Assembly (NCBI GenBank): GCA_023393655.1
Contig: JAEWKP010000043.1
Coordinates: 1 to 14,843, forward strand
Direction: 5' to 3'
Length of the DNA: 14,843 nt
Origin: Pseudomonadota bacterium
GTDB taxonomy: Bacteria; Pseudomonadota; Alphaproteobacteria; Rhizobiales; Beijerinckiaceae
The notes under the pieces are model-generated. The model ran no database searches and had not been told where the DNA came from. It saw nothing but the letters and a program-made list of their open reading frames with translations. Each line of letters starts with the position of its first letter. The first letter of the stretch is position 1. The position numbers and the translations under genes are program-made. Below, one piece after another: positions 6,571-12,683 of this stretch.

Positions 6571-6595
6571 GGCGCAGGCCGTGCGGCCATGCGCC
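6571..6595. other. Hairpin in the ispH/antiporter divergent region
   Basis: GGCGCAGGCC (6571-6580) can pair with GGCC plus TGCGCC (6585-6588 and 6590-6595), giving a 10-bp GC-rich stem with one bulged A and a GTGC loop. No T run follows on either strand, so it is not a standard terminator. It could be a protein-binding palindrome or an RNA leader element. Confidence 0.4.
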
Positions 6596-6635
6596 GATTG
6601 CCCCTCGCAGGATCGCCCTCGAAAGCCTAGATAGA

Positions 6636-6678
6636 GCGACGGACCGCCACGCCGAGCGTCGCGCCGGACCGCCAAGCC
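6636..6678. repeat. Imperfect 18-bp direct repeat at 25-bp spacing upstream of the antiporter gene
   Basis: GCGACGGACCGCCACGCC (6636-6653) and GCGCCGGACCGCCAAGCC (6661-6678) match at 16 of 18 positions, with the core CGGACCGCCA identical. The start-to-start distance is exactly 25 bp and the second copy ends 24 bases before the antiporter ATG. The position suggests binding sites for a regulator of this gene or of the divergent ispH operon. The regulator is unknown. Confidence 0.5.
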
Positions 6679-6702
6679 CGTTTTCAAAGCCCCGAGTTCC
6701 GC

Positions 6703-8568
6703 ATGGCCGACGCAGCCTCGCATGTCAGCTTTCTGCCGCCCATCCTGACCTTCTGCGCCGCGGCGGTGATCGCCGTTCCGCTGTTCCGCAAGCTCGGCCA
6801 GTCGGCCGTTCTGGGCTATCTCGCGGCCGGTATCGTCATCGGCCCCTCGATTCTCGGCGTGATCAAGGACCCCGACGCGATCCGCGGCACAGCGGAGATC
6901 GGCGTCGTGCTGCTGCTCTTCCTCGTCGGCCTCGAATTGCAGCCGTCGCGGCTCTACTCGATGCGCAAGGACATCCTCGGCTCCGGCCTGGCGCAGATGG
7001 CGCTCAGCGCCGGCGGCATCGGCCTGTTCGGCTGGTATTTCGGCCTCTCAGTGGCGGGGGCGGTCGCTGTCGGCGTCTCGCTCGCGCTCTCCGCGACCTC
7101 GATCGCGCTGCAATTGCTGGAAGAACGCGGCGACGGCAACGAAACCTATGGCCGGCGTACCTTCTCGATCCTGCTGTTCCAAGACATGGCGATCGCGCCC
7201 GTGCTGGCGCTTCTGCCGCTGCTTGCGACCACCGGCGGGCAGGAGACCGGCAGCCCGATGATGGCGCTGGCGAGCCTCGGCATCGCGCTCGTCGCCCTGG
7301 TCCTAATCGTGCTGGCCGGGCGCTATGTCATGAACCCGTTTTTCCGCATCCTCGCCCATACCGGCGCCAAGGACGTGATGACGGCTGCCGCACTGCTGAT
7401 CGTGCTCGGCGCGGCGCTGCTGATGGAGCATGTCGGGCTCTCGATGGCGATGGGCGCCTTCCTCGCCGGCGTGATGCTGGCCGATTCGCATTTCCGGCAC
7501 GAACTCGAAGCCGATATCGAGCCCTTCCGCGGCGTGCTGCTCGGCCTGTTCTTCATGGCGGTCGGCATGTCGCTCGACCTCAAGCTCGTCGCCGACAACT
7601 GGATGCTGCTCGCGCTCGCGGCGCCGCTGCTGGTGCTGTTCAAGATCGCGGTCGTCACCTCGATCCTGCGGCTGTCCTGCTCGTCCTGGCTCGAGGCGAT
7701 CCGGGCGGGCGCCCTGCTCTCGCCGGCCGGCGAATTCGCCTTCGTGCTGCTGCCGCTCGGCCTCGCGAACGGGCTGCTGACGCCTCAGCAGTCGGCGATG
7801 GTCACCGCGCTCGCCGCGATCAGCATGCTGCTCGGCCCGGTCGTCGCCAAGCTGATCGATGCCGTGCTGCTGGCGCGCATCGCGCCGGCGACGATGGACG
7901 AGGATTACGACGGCGTCGGCGACAGCCCGGTGATGGTGATCGGCTTCGGCCGCTTCGGCCAGATCGTGACGCAGGCCCTGCTGCTCCAGCATATCGACGT
8001 GACCGTGATCGATTCCGATGTCGAACGCATCCGCTCGGCGGCGCAGTTCGGTTTCAAGATCTATTACGGCGACGGCACGCGCCTCGATGTCCTGCGCGCG
8101 GCCGGCGCCGGCAAGGCCCGCGTCATCTGCATCTGCGTCGACGACAGGCAGGCAGCGCTCAGGATCGTCGAGATGGTCAAGGCCGAGTTCCCGAGCGTGC
8201 GGCTGCATGTGCGGGCCTATGACCGCATCCACGCCATCGAACTGATGAAGGCGAATGTCGACTTCCAGATGCGCGAGACCTTCGAATCGGCGCTGGGCTT
8301 CGGCCGCGTCACGCTGGAAACGCTGGGCCTGACCCGCGACGAGGCCGATCTCGTGATCGACCATGTCCGCGACCGCGACGCCCAGCGCATGGAGATCCAG
8401 TTCCATGAGGGACTTGCCGCCGCGATCAACCGCGTGCCGCGCGTCTCGCCCGAGCCGCTGGTCACGCCCAAGGCCAAGTCGAAGCCGCTCACGCCTGAAA
8501 CGCGGCAGGTCATCGAGGACGGCGGCGCCGAGGTCGCGGTCGGCGGCGTCGGGGAACCCGAGCGATGA
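6703..8568 (+). CDS. KefB/KefC-type monovalent cation:proton antiporter (CPA2)
   Basis: A 621-residue inner-membrane protein with two parts. Residues about 10-385 form the CPA2 exchanger with roughly a dozen membrane helices, including LLLFLVGLELQPSRL, SLALSATSIALQLLEERG and LLFQDMAIAPVLALLP with the likely ion-binding D161. Residues about 407-525 form a cytosolic RCK_N/TrkA-N regulatory domain with GFGRFGQ (414-420) and the acidic strand end VTVIDSDVERI. RETFESALGFGR at 524-535 matches the conserved segment after the RCK fold in E. coli KefB/KefC, where the domain is gated by glutathione and its adducts. Arginine 417 sits in the loop used there for ligand contact, recalled from the literature. 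A charged tail follows to the end. No KefF/KefG ancillary gene is adjacent. The gene overlaps the MATE start by four bases. No clear ribosome binding site is seen. Confidence 0.93.
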   Translation: MADAASHVSFLPPILTFCAAAVIAVPLFRKLGQSAVLGYLAAGIVIGPSILGVIKDPDAIRGTAEIGVVLLLFLVGLELQPSRLYSMRKDILGSGLAQMALSAGGIGLFGWYFGLSVAGAVAVGVSLALSATSIALQLLEERGDGNETYGRRTFSILLFQDMAIAPVLALLPLLATTGGQETGSPMMALASLGIALVALVLIVLAGRYVMNPFFRILAHTGAKDVMTAAALLIVLGAALLMEHVGLSMAMGAFLAGVMLADSHFRHELEADIEPFRGVLLGLFFMAVGMSLDLKLVADNWMLLALAAPLLVLFKIAVVTSILRLSCSSWLEAIRAGALLSPAGEFAFVLLPLGLANGLLTPQQSAMVTALAAISMLLGPVVAKLIDAVLLARIAPATMDEDYDGVGDSPVMVIGFGRFGQIVTQALLLQHIDVTVIDSDVERIRSAAQFGFKIYYGDGTRLDVLRAAGAGKARVICICVDDRQAALRIVEMVKAEFPSVRLHVRAYDRIHAIELMKANVDFQMRETFESALGFGRVTLETLGLTRDEADLVIDHVRDRDAQRMEIQFHEGLAAAINRVPRVSPEPLVTPKAKSKPLTPETRQVIEDGGAEVAVGGVGEPER

Positions 8569-9968
8569 GCCAGGCTTCGGCCCGGCCGCAGGCCGTCTTT
8601 CTCGAAGGCCCGTTGATGCGCCATGTCGCGGTGATGACCGCGACGGGCTCGGTCGGGCTGATGGCGGTCTTCGTCGTCGACCTTCTGTCGCTGCTCTATG
8701 TCTCCTGGCTGGGGCGGCCGGAAGCGACGGCGGGCGTCGGCTTCGCGACCATCGTGCTCTATTTGATGGTCTCGGTGAATGTCGGCCTGATGATCGCCGT
8801 CACCGCGCTGACCTCGCGCAGCGTCGGCGCGGGCGACCGCCCGGCGGCGCGGCGCATCGCGGCCTCGACCATGGCGCTGTCGGCACTCGTCGCGCTCGTC
8901 CTGTCCCTCGCGGCCCTGCCGTTCCTGCCGAAGCTGCTCAGCCTGCTCGGCGCGCGCGACCAGTCGCATGCGGTCGCCCTCTCGTTCCTCTACATCGTGC
9001 TGCCGTCGAATGCCCTGATGGCGATCGGCATGGGCTTCTCCGGCATCCTGCGCGCGGTCGGTGACGCCAGGCGGGCAATGTTCGTGACGCTCGGCGGCGG
9101 CATCGTCACGGCGGGGCTCGACCCGCTATTGATCTTCGGCTTCGGGCTCGGGCCGGACGGCGCCGCGATCGCGATCGTGCTGGCGCGGATCATCATCTGC
9201 GCCATCGGCTTCCACGGCTGCGTTGCCGTGCACGGCATGATCGAGCGGCCGCGCCTCTCCTTCATCCGGCAGGACAGCACCCGAACTTTCGCCATCGCCG
9301 GCCCCGCGATCCTGACCAATCTCTCGAACCCGATCGCCAACGCGGTCTTCGCCAGCGTCGTCGCCCGCTTCGGCGATGCGGCGGTGGCGGCGCTCGCGAT
9401 CATGGACCGGCTGGTTCCCGTCGCCTTCGGCGTGCTCTTCGCGCTGTCGGGCGCAGTCGGGCCGATCCTCGGCCAGAACTGGGGCGCCGGACGCTTCGAC
9501 CGGATGCGCCGGGGCCTGACCGATGCGGCGATCTTCGCCGGCGCCTCCGTGCTCGTCTCCTGGGCGCTGCTTTTCGTCTTCCGCGGCACCATCGTCTCGG
9601 CTTTCCACGCGACGGGACTGACGGCCGAGCTCGTGCTGTTCTTCTGCCTGATCGCCGGGCCGATGTGGATCTTCGTCGGCATGCTCTTCGTCGCCAACGC
9701 CGCCTTCAACAATCTCGGCATGCCGTTCCTGTCGACGCTGTTCAGCTGGGGCCGCGCCACGCTCGGCACGATGCCGCTTGCGTTCCTCGGCGCGCATCTC
9801 GCCGGGCCGAAGGGCGCGCTCGCCGGGTCCGCACTGGGGGCCGTCACCTTCGGCGTGCTGGCGCTCGTCTTCGCCTATCGCGGCATCACCCGGCTCGAGC
9901 GCAAGGCCGCGGAGCGCCGCGCCGCGACCGATTTGCCAGGCAAGGACACCCTGCTATCGTCGCCCTAG
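8565..9968 (+). CDS. MATE family efflux transporter
   Basis: A 467-residue polytopic protein of the MATE (NorM/DinF) superfamily, which exports drugs or metabolites using a sodium or proton gradient. About 12 hydrophobic segments are arranged as two similar halves. Family marks include GMGFSGILRAVGDARRAM near 155-172 at the end of the first half, FGLGPDGAAIAIVLARI near 195-211, and GPILGQNWGAGRFDRMRRG near 299-317 in the second half. The N-terminus has about 15 polar residues before the first helix and the C-terminus is basic (ITRLERKAAERRAAT). Its ATG lies in the ATGA overlap with the antiporter gene stop, so translation is probably coupled. The substrate cannot be read from sequence. Confidence 0.93.
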   Translation: MSQASARPQAVFLEGPLMRHVAVMTATGSVGLMAVFVVDLLSLLYVSWLGRPEATAGVGFATIVLYLMVSVNVGLMIAVTALTSRSVGAGDRPAARRIAASTMALSALVALVLSLAALPFLPKLLSLLGARDQSHAVALSFLYIVLPSNALMAIGMGFSGILRAVGDARRAMFVTLGGGIVTAGLDPLLIFGFGLGPDGAAIAIVLARIIICAIGFHGCVAVHGMIERPRLSFIRQDSTRTFAIAGPAILTNLSNPIANAVFASVVARFGDAAVAALAIMDRLVPVAFGVLFALSGAVGPILGQNWGAGRFDRMRRGLTDAAIFAGASVLVSWALLFVFRGTIVSAFHATGLTAELVLFFCLIAGPMWIFVGMLFVANAAFNNLGMPFLSTLFSWGRATLGTMPLAFLGAHLAGPKGALAGSALGAVTFGVLALVFAYRGITRLERKAAERRAATDLPGKDTLLSSP

Positions 9969-10003
9969 GCACGGCGCCAAAGGCCGGCCGGGGAGAAGCG
10001 TCC

Positions 10004-10894
10004 ATGATGAACCTGTTCGAGATCATGCAATCGGCCCAGAGCGGCCAGGCGCTGCCGAACCTCGCCCAGCAATACGGCCTGAGCCTGCAGCAGACGCAGG
10101 CCGCGCTCGACGCCCTGCTACCGGCCTTCTCGATGGGCCTGCAGCGACAGACGCGCGACCCCTACGCCTTCGGATCGCTCGCCCAGATGATGACCGCTTC
10201 GCCCTATGCGCGTTTCTTCGAGGCCGGCGGCTACGGCATCCCGGCCGGCGCCCAGAACGCCGGCAACGACGTGCTGAGCCAGCTCTTCGGCTCGCGCGAG
10301 GTCAGCCAGGCGATTGCGGCGCAGGCGGCCGCGACCAGCGGCGTCTCGCAGGCGATCCTCAAGCAGATGCTGCCGGTCATCGCCGCGATGCTGATGGGTG
10401 GCCTGTCCAAGACATCGAACAACGAAGGCCTGGGCGGCATCCTCGGCCAGTTCGCCGAGATGATGCGCGGCCAGATGCCCGGCATGCAGCCGGCGCCGCA
10501 GCAACCGCAGATGCCGGGCAATCCGTTCGAGGCAATCCTCAAGGGCATGTTCGGCCAGGGCAGCGCCCAGCCGCAGCCCAATCCTCAGGCCGCCCCCTCC
10601 GATCCGTTCGGCGGCGCGCTCGGCCAGATCCTGGGTGGCATGTTCGGCGGCATGGCACCGCAACCCGAACCCGAGCCTGCCCCCGCGCCACGCAGCGCAC
10701 CACGGCGTGCGCCCGCACCGGAACCAGAGCCCGAGGAGACTGCGCCGTCTGCCTCGGCCAACGGGCCGGGCTCGATCGGGCTCGACGCGCTCAACCAGAT
10801 GTTCGAGCATGGCCGCCAGATCCAGGACGATCATCAGAACGCACTGAAATCGATCCTCGACGCCATGCTCGGCGGTGGGCAGGGCAGTCGCTAA
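10004..10894 (+). CDS. DUF937 domain protein with proline-rich linker
   Basis: From the ATG at 10004 this is a 296-residue protein; the next codon is also ATG, and GGGGAGAAG at 9991-9999 fits either. Residues 1-150 match DUF937: NLFEIMQSAQSGQALPNLAQ, a QQTQAALDALLPAFSMGLQRQ helix, then LLKQM-type helices ending in LPVIAAMLMGGL. The rest is low complexity. Two related Gly/Met-rich helices (NPFEAILKGMFGQG at 173-186; DPFGGALGQILGGMFGGM at 200-217) are followed by a Pro/Glu/Ala/Arg linker at about 219-250. The last helix, GLDALNQMFEHGRQIQDDHQ, ends in ILDAMLGGG. DUF937 proteins, such as E. coli YidB, have no established function. The gene starts 35 bases after the MATE stop and probably belongs to that transcript. 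No signal peptide is seen. Confidence 0.85.
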   Translation: MMNLFEIMQSAQSGQALPNLAQQYGLSLQQTQAALDALLPAFSMGLQRQTRDPYAFGSLAQMMTASPYARFFEAGGYGIPAGAQNAGNDVLSQLFGSREVSQAIAAQAAATSGVSQAILKQMLPVIAAMLMGGLSKTSNNEGLGGILGQFAEMMRGQMPGMQPAPQQPQMPGNPFEAILKGMFGQGSAQPQPNPQAAPSDPFGGALGQILGGMFGGMAPQPEPEPAPAPRSAPRRAPAPEPEPEETAPSASANGPGSIGLDALNQMFEHGRQIQDDHQNALKSILDAMLGGGQGSR

Positions 10895-10926
10895 GGCGGC
10901 TTCCGCTCTTCCCACGTTGAAGGCAT

Positions 10927-10957
10927 AAAAAAGGGCGGAAGCACGAAGCTCCCGCCC
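10927..10957 (-). terminator. Rho-independent terminator after the DUF1127 gene
   Basis: Read on the minus strand, GGGCGGGAGC pairs with GCTTCCGCCC (10-bp stem with one G-U pair) around a TTCGT loop, followed by six T residues (plus-strand A run 10927-10932). It lies 23 bases after the DUF1127 stop. On the plus strand the hairpin has no T run, though it may slow transcripts coming from the DUF937 gene. Confidence 0.88.
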
Positions 10958-10980
10958 GCAGGAACGCTGACGCCAAGGGG

Positions 10981-11343
10981 TCAGGCGCAGCGTGCAACCG
11001 TGATATCGGCCTTTCCGGCCAGCATCGGCGCCGAACTGGCATGGCGCAGGGCATGCTCGCGCCGCGCGGCGGCAAGGTTCGACGAGGAGCGCGAGCGCTC
11101 GGCCAGGACGCTGGACGGGTCGTCCAGCCAGGACGTCGCCAGCGCGCCGTCGATATCCGAACGCACGAGGCCGATATCCTTGAGACCGCGCTCGTCGAGT
11201 TCGGCACCGAGCCGCATCACCTCACGACGATGGGCCAGCGCGCGCACGAGTTGGATTGTTCCGGTAGCAGCGATGGTGGCAACACGCGTGACGCCGGCCG
11301 AAACGGACGAGAGCGACTTCGCGGTGATAGTCATGAGCAGCAT
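10981..11343 (-). CDS. DUF1127 family protein, extended form
   Basis: A 120-residue protein containing the DUF1127 core (YjiS-like) at about residues 36-68: AHRREVMRLGAELDERGLKDIGLVR cut around the DERGLKDIGL hallmark, followed by SDIDGAL. Many DUF1127 proteins are only about 45-75 residues. This one adds an N-terminal Ala/Thr/Val-rich stretch (1-35) and a C-terminal Ser/Arg/Ala-rich extension (80-120). Small DUF1127 proteins in other alphaproteobacteria have been linked to RNA binding and phosphate or stress physiology; whether that applies to a long form is unknown. The ATG at 11343 is chosen because AGAGGAGG sits 5 bases upstream; longer in-frame extensions lack such a site. It is transcribed divergently from the LysR gene and has its own strong terminator. 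Confidence 0.85.
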   Translation of the reverse strand: MLLMTITAKSLSSVSAGVTRVATIAATGTIQLVRALAHRREVMRLGAELDERGLKDIGLVRSDIDGALATSWLDDPSSVLAERSRSSSNLAAARREHALRHASSAPMLAGKADITVARCA

Positions 11344-11433
11344 GACGGCCTCCTCTGGCAGTGCGGAACGTTGATCGGAGTTTCTCCCCCTGCCCGGACG
11401 CGCCATTGACAGGGAACTTCGGAGAGCCCCCCG

Positions 11434-11462
11434 ACCCTAGCGAAGCTCTGGTCATCAGCCAA
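11434..11462 (-). promoter_or_regulatory. Candidate promoter for the DUF1127 gene
   Basis: On the minus strand TTGGCT (11462-11457) and TAGGGT (11439-11434) are 17 bases apart. The -35 box fits reasonably and the -10 box poorly. An imperfect inverted repeat, GTCATCA at 11451-11457 with TGATGTC at 11474-11480, overlaps it on the upstream side and could bind the divergent LysR protein. This is weak evidence. Confidence 0.25.
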
Positions 11463-11521
11463 ACGAATGGTTATGATGTCTCGCAACACTGATATTGATG
11501 GACAGTGGACGGGGATCGCCA

Positions 11522-12403
11522 ATGGCCCATGTGCTCGACGCCGATCAGCTCAAGACCTTCGTCGCCATCGCCGATACCGGCTCCTTCACCCGTGCCGCGG
11601 AGATCGTCTTCAAGACGCAATCGGCCGTTTCCATGCAGATGAAGCGGCTGGAAGAGCGGGTCGGAAGGCCCCTGTTCGGCCGCGACGGCCGCCATGCCAA
11701 GCTGACCGAGGATGGCGAGCGGCTGCTCGACTATGCCCGCCGGATCGTGCGCCTCAATCTCGAATGCGTCGCATCCTTCGCCGATGCCGACCTGAAGGGC
11801 CGCATCCGGCTCGGGGTTCCCGACGATTATGCCGATCGCTACCTGCCGGAAATCCTGGCGCGCTTCGCCCACTCCAATCCGCGCGCCGAAGTCACGGTGG
11901 TCTGCGAACCGACGCCGATGCTGGCGGAGCGGATCGCGACCGGCGATATCGACCTTGCGATCATCACCCATGTCGAAAGCCGCGGCCAGGGCGAGATCAT
12001 CCGCATCGAGCCGTTGCTCTGGGTCACCTCGGCACGCCACAGCGTGCATGAGGAGGATCCGCTGCCGCTGGCGCTGGGCCGGCCGACCTGCAACTGGCGC
12101 CAGGCCGCGGTCGATGCGCTGGAATCGAAGGGGCGCCGCTTCCGCGTGCTCTATGCGAGCTGGAATTCGACCGCCGTCGGCGCCGCCGTCCTGGCCGGGC
12201 TCGCGATCTCGGTCCTGCCGGAGAGCGCGGTGAGGCCGGGCATGCGCATCCTCGGTCCTTCCGAAGGCTTCGCGACCTTGCCCTCATGCAAGATCGGGCT
12301 GCTACGGACCCGCTTCGATCCTTCGGTTCTGTCGAATGCGCTGGCCGAGCACATCATCCAGAGCCTCGACAACCTGGCGAGCTTCAAGACGGCGGCCGAA
12401 TAG
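11522..12403 (+). CDS. LysR family transcriptional regulator, LrhA-like
   Basis: A 293-residue LysR-type regulator. The winged helix-turn-helix spans about residues 5-65: LKTFVAIADTGSFTRAAEIV, KTQSAVSMQMKRLEERVG and PLFGRDGRHAKLTEDGERLL. The sequence of this region resembles E. coli LrhA and the HexA/PecT group, which control motility and surface traits. The effector domain runs from about 92 (GRIRLGVPDDYADRYLPEIL) to 285. The ATG at 11522 is preferred because GGGGA lies 6 bases upstream; an in-frame TTG-ATG at 11495 would add up to 9 residues without a better site. It is divergent from the DUF1127 gene across about 180 bases, the usual place for a LysR target. It converges on the Flp pilin gene with 4 bases between stops. 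The ligand is unknown. Confidence 0.93.
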   Translation: MAHVLDADQLKTFVAIADTGSFTRAAEIVFKTQSAVSMQMKRLEERVGRPLFGRDGRHAKLTEDGERLLDYARRIVRLNLECVASFADADLKGRIRLGVPDDYADRYLPEILARFAHSNPRAEVTVVCEPTPMLAERIATGDIDLAIITHVESRGQGEIIRIEPLLWVTSARHSVHEEDPLPLALGRPTCNWRQAAVDALESKGRRFRVLYASWNSTAVGAAVLAGLAISVLPESAVRPGMRILGPSEGFATLPSCKIGLLRTRFDPSVLSNALAEHIIQSLDNLASFKTAAE

Positions 12404-12407
12404 AGCC

Positions 12408-12587
12408 TCAGGGCACCTTGATCGCGTCGGCCGCTGCCAGCAGGAACGAGCTGATCTGGTTCCCGTAGAAGGTGGCCGACGTAATGATCGTGATCGAGAC
12501 GAGACCCGCGATAAGGCCATACTCGATCACGGTCGCGCCGCGCGCGTCGCGAGCAAACTCGAGAAAGCTGGCCTTGATGCGCCCCAT
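12408..12587 (-). CDS. Flp family type IVb pilin
   Basis: A 59-residue protein below common ORF length limits. The Flp hallmark is clear: a short basic leader (MGRIKASFLEFARDARG) is followed by ATVIEYGLIAGLVSITIIT. The prepilin peptidase would cut after G17, putting the required glutamate at mature position 5 (E22) and tyrosine at 6 (Y23). The following hydrophobic helix (about 23-41) would anchor the pilin and form the fibre core, and a short polar tail ends at K57-V58-P59. Flp pilins build adhesive Tad pili, but no tad/cpa assembly gene lies in this window, so partners must be elsewhere. It follows the glutamate-cysteine ligase gene on the same strand after 96 bases. The ribosome binding site is weak. 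Confidence 0.9.
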   Translation of the reverse strand: MGRIKASFLEFARDARGATVIEYGLIAGLVSITIITSATFYGNQISSFLLAAADAIKVP

Positions 12588-12643
12588 GCCGCCAGGTTAG
12601 CGGCGACCTGCATCCAACTCGTTAATTTCCGAGGCAAAATCTA

Positions 12644-12664
12644 CTCGAAACAGCAGTTTTCGAG
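12644..12664 (-). terminator. Possible weak terminator between gshA and the pilin gene
   Basis: CTCGAAA (12644-12650) pairs with TTTCGAG (12658-12664) around a 7-base loop. On the minus strand it is followed by TAGATTTTG, a short and interrupted T run. It lies 19 bases after the gshA stop in an AT-richer gap. It may separate the pilin gene from gshA, or be read through. Confidence 0.4.
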
Positions 12665-12683
12665 CGGAAGATCCAGTCAGGCG

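Noticed and set aside
5512..6630. Long plus-strand open frame opposite ispH (372 codons)
   Set aside because: It is an antisense shadow of ispH, whose active-site residues are all intact. The translation is rich in Arg/Asp/Gly and matches no family I know.
7303..8406. Long minus-strand frame opposite the Kef antiporter (367 codons)
   Set aside because: It is a His/Arg/Asp/Gln-rich shadow typical of high-GC DNA, opposite a clear antiporter.
8217..9847. Minus-strand frames opposite the MATE gene
   Set aside because: Low-complexity Arg/Ala/Ser translations with no motif. The plus strand has a full MATE protein.
11406..11433. TTGACA at 11406-11411 as the LysR gene promoter
   Set aside because: No -10-like sequence exists at 16-19 bases; the following DNA is a C-rich run.
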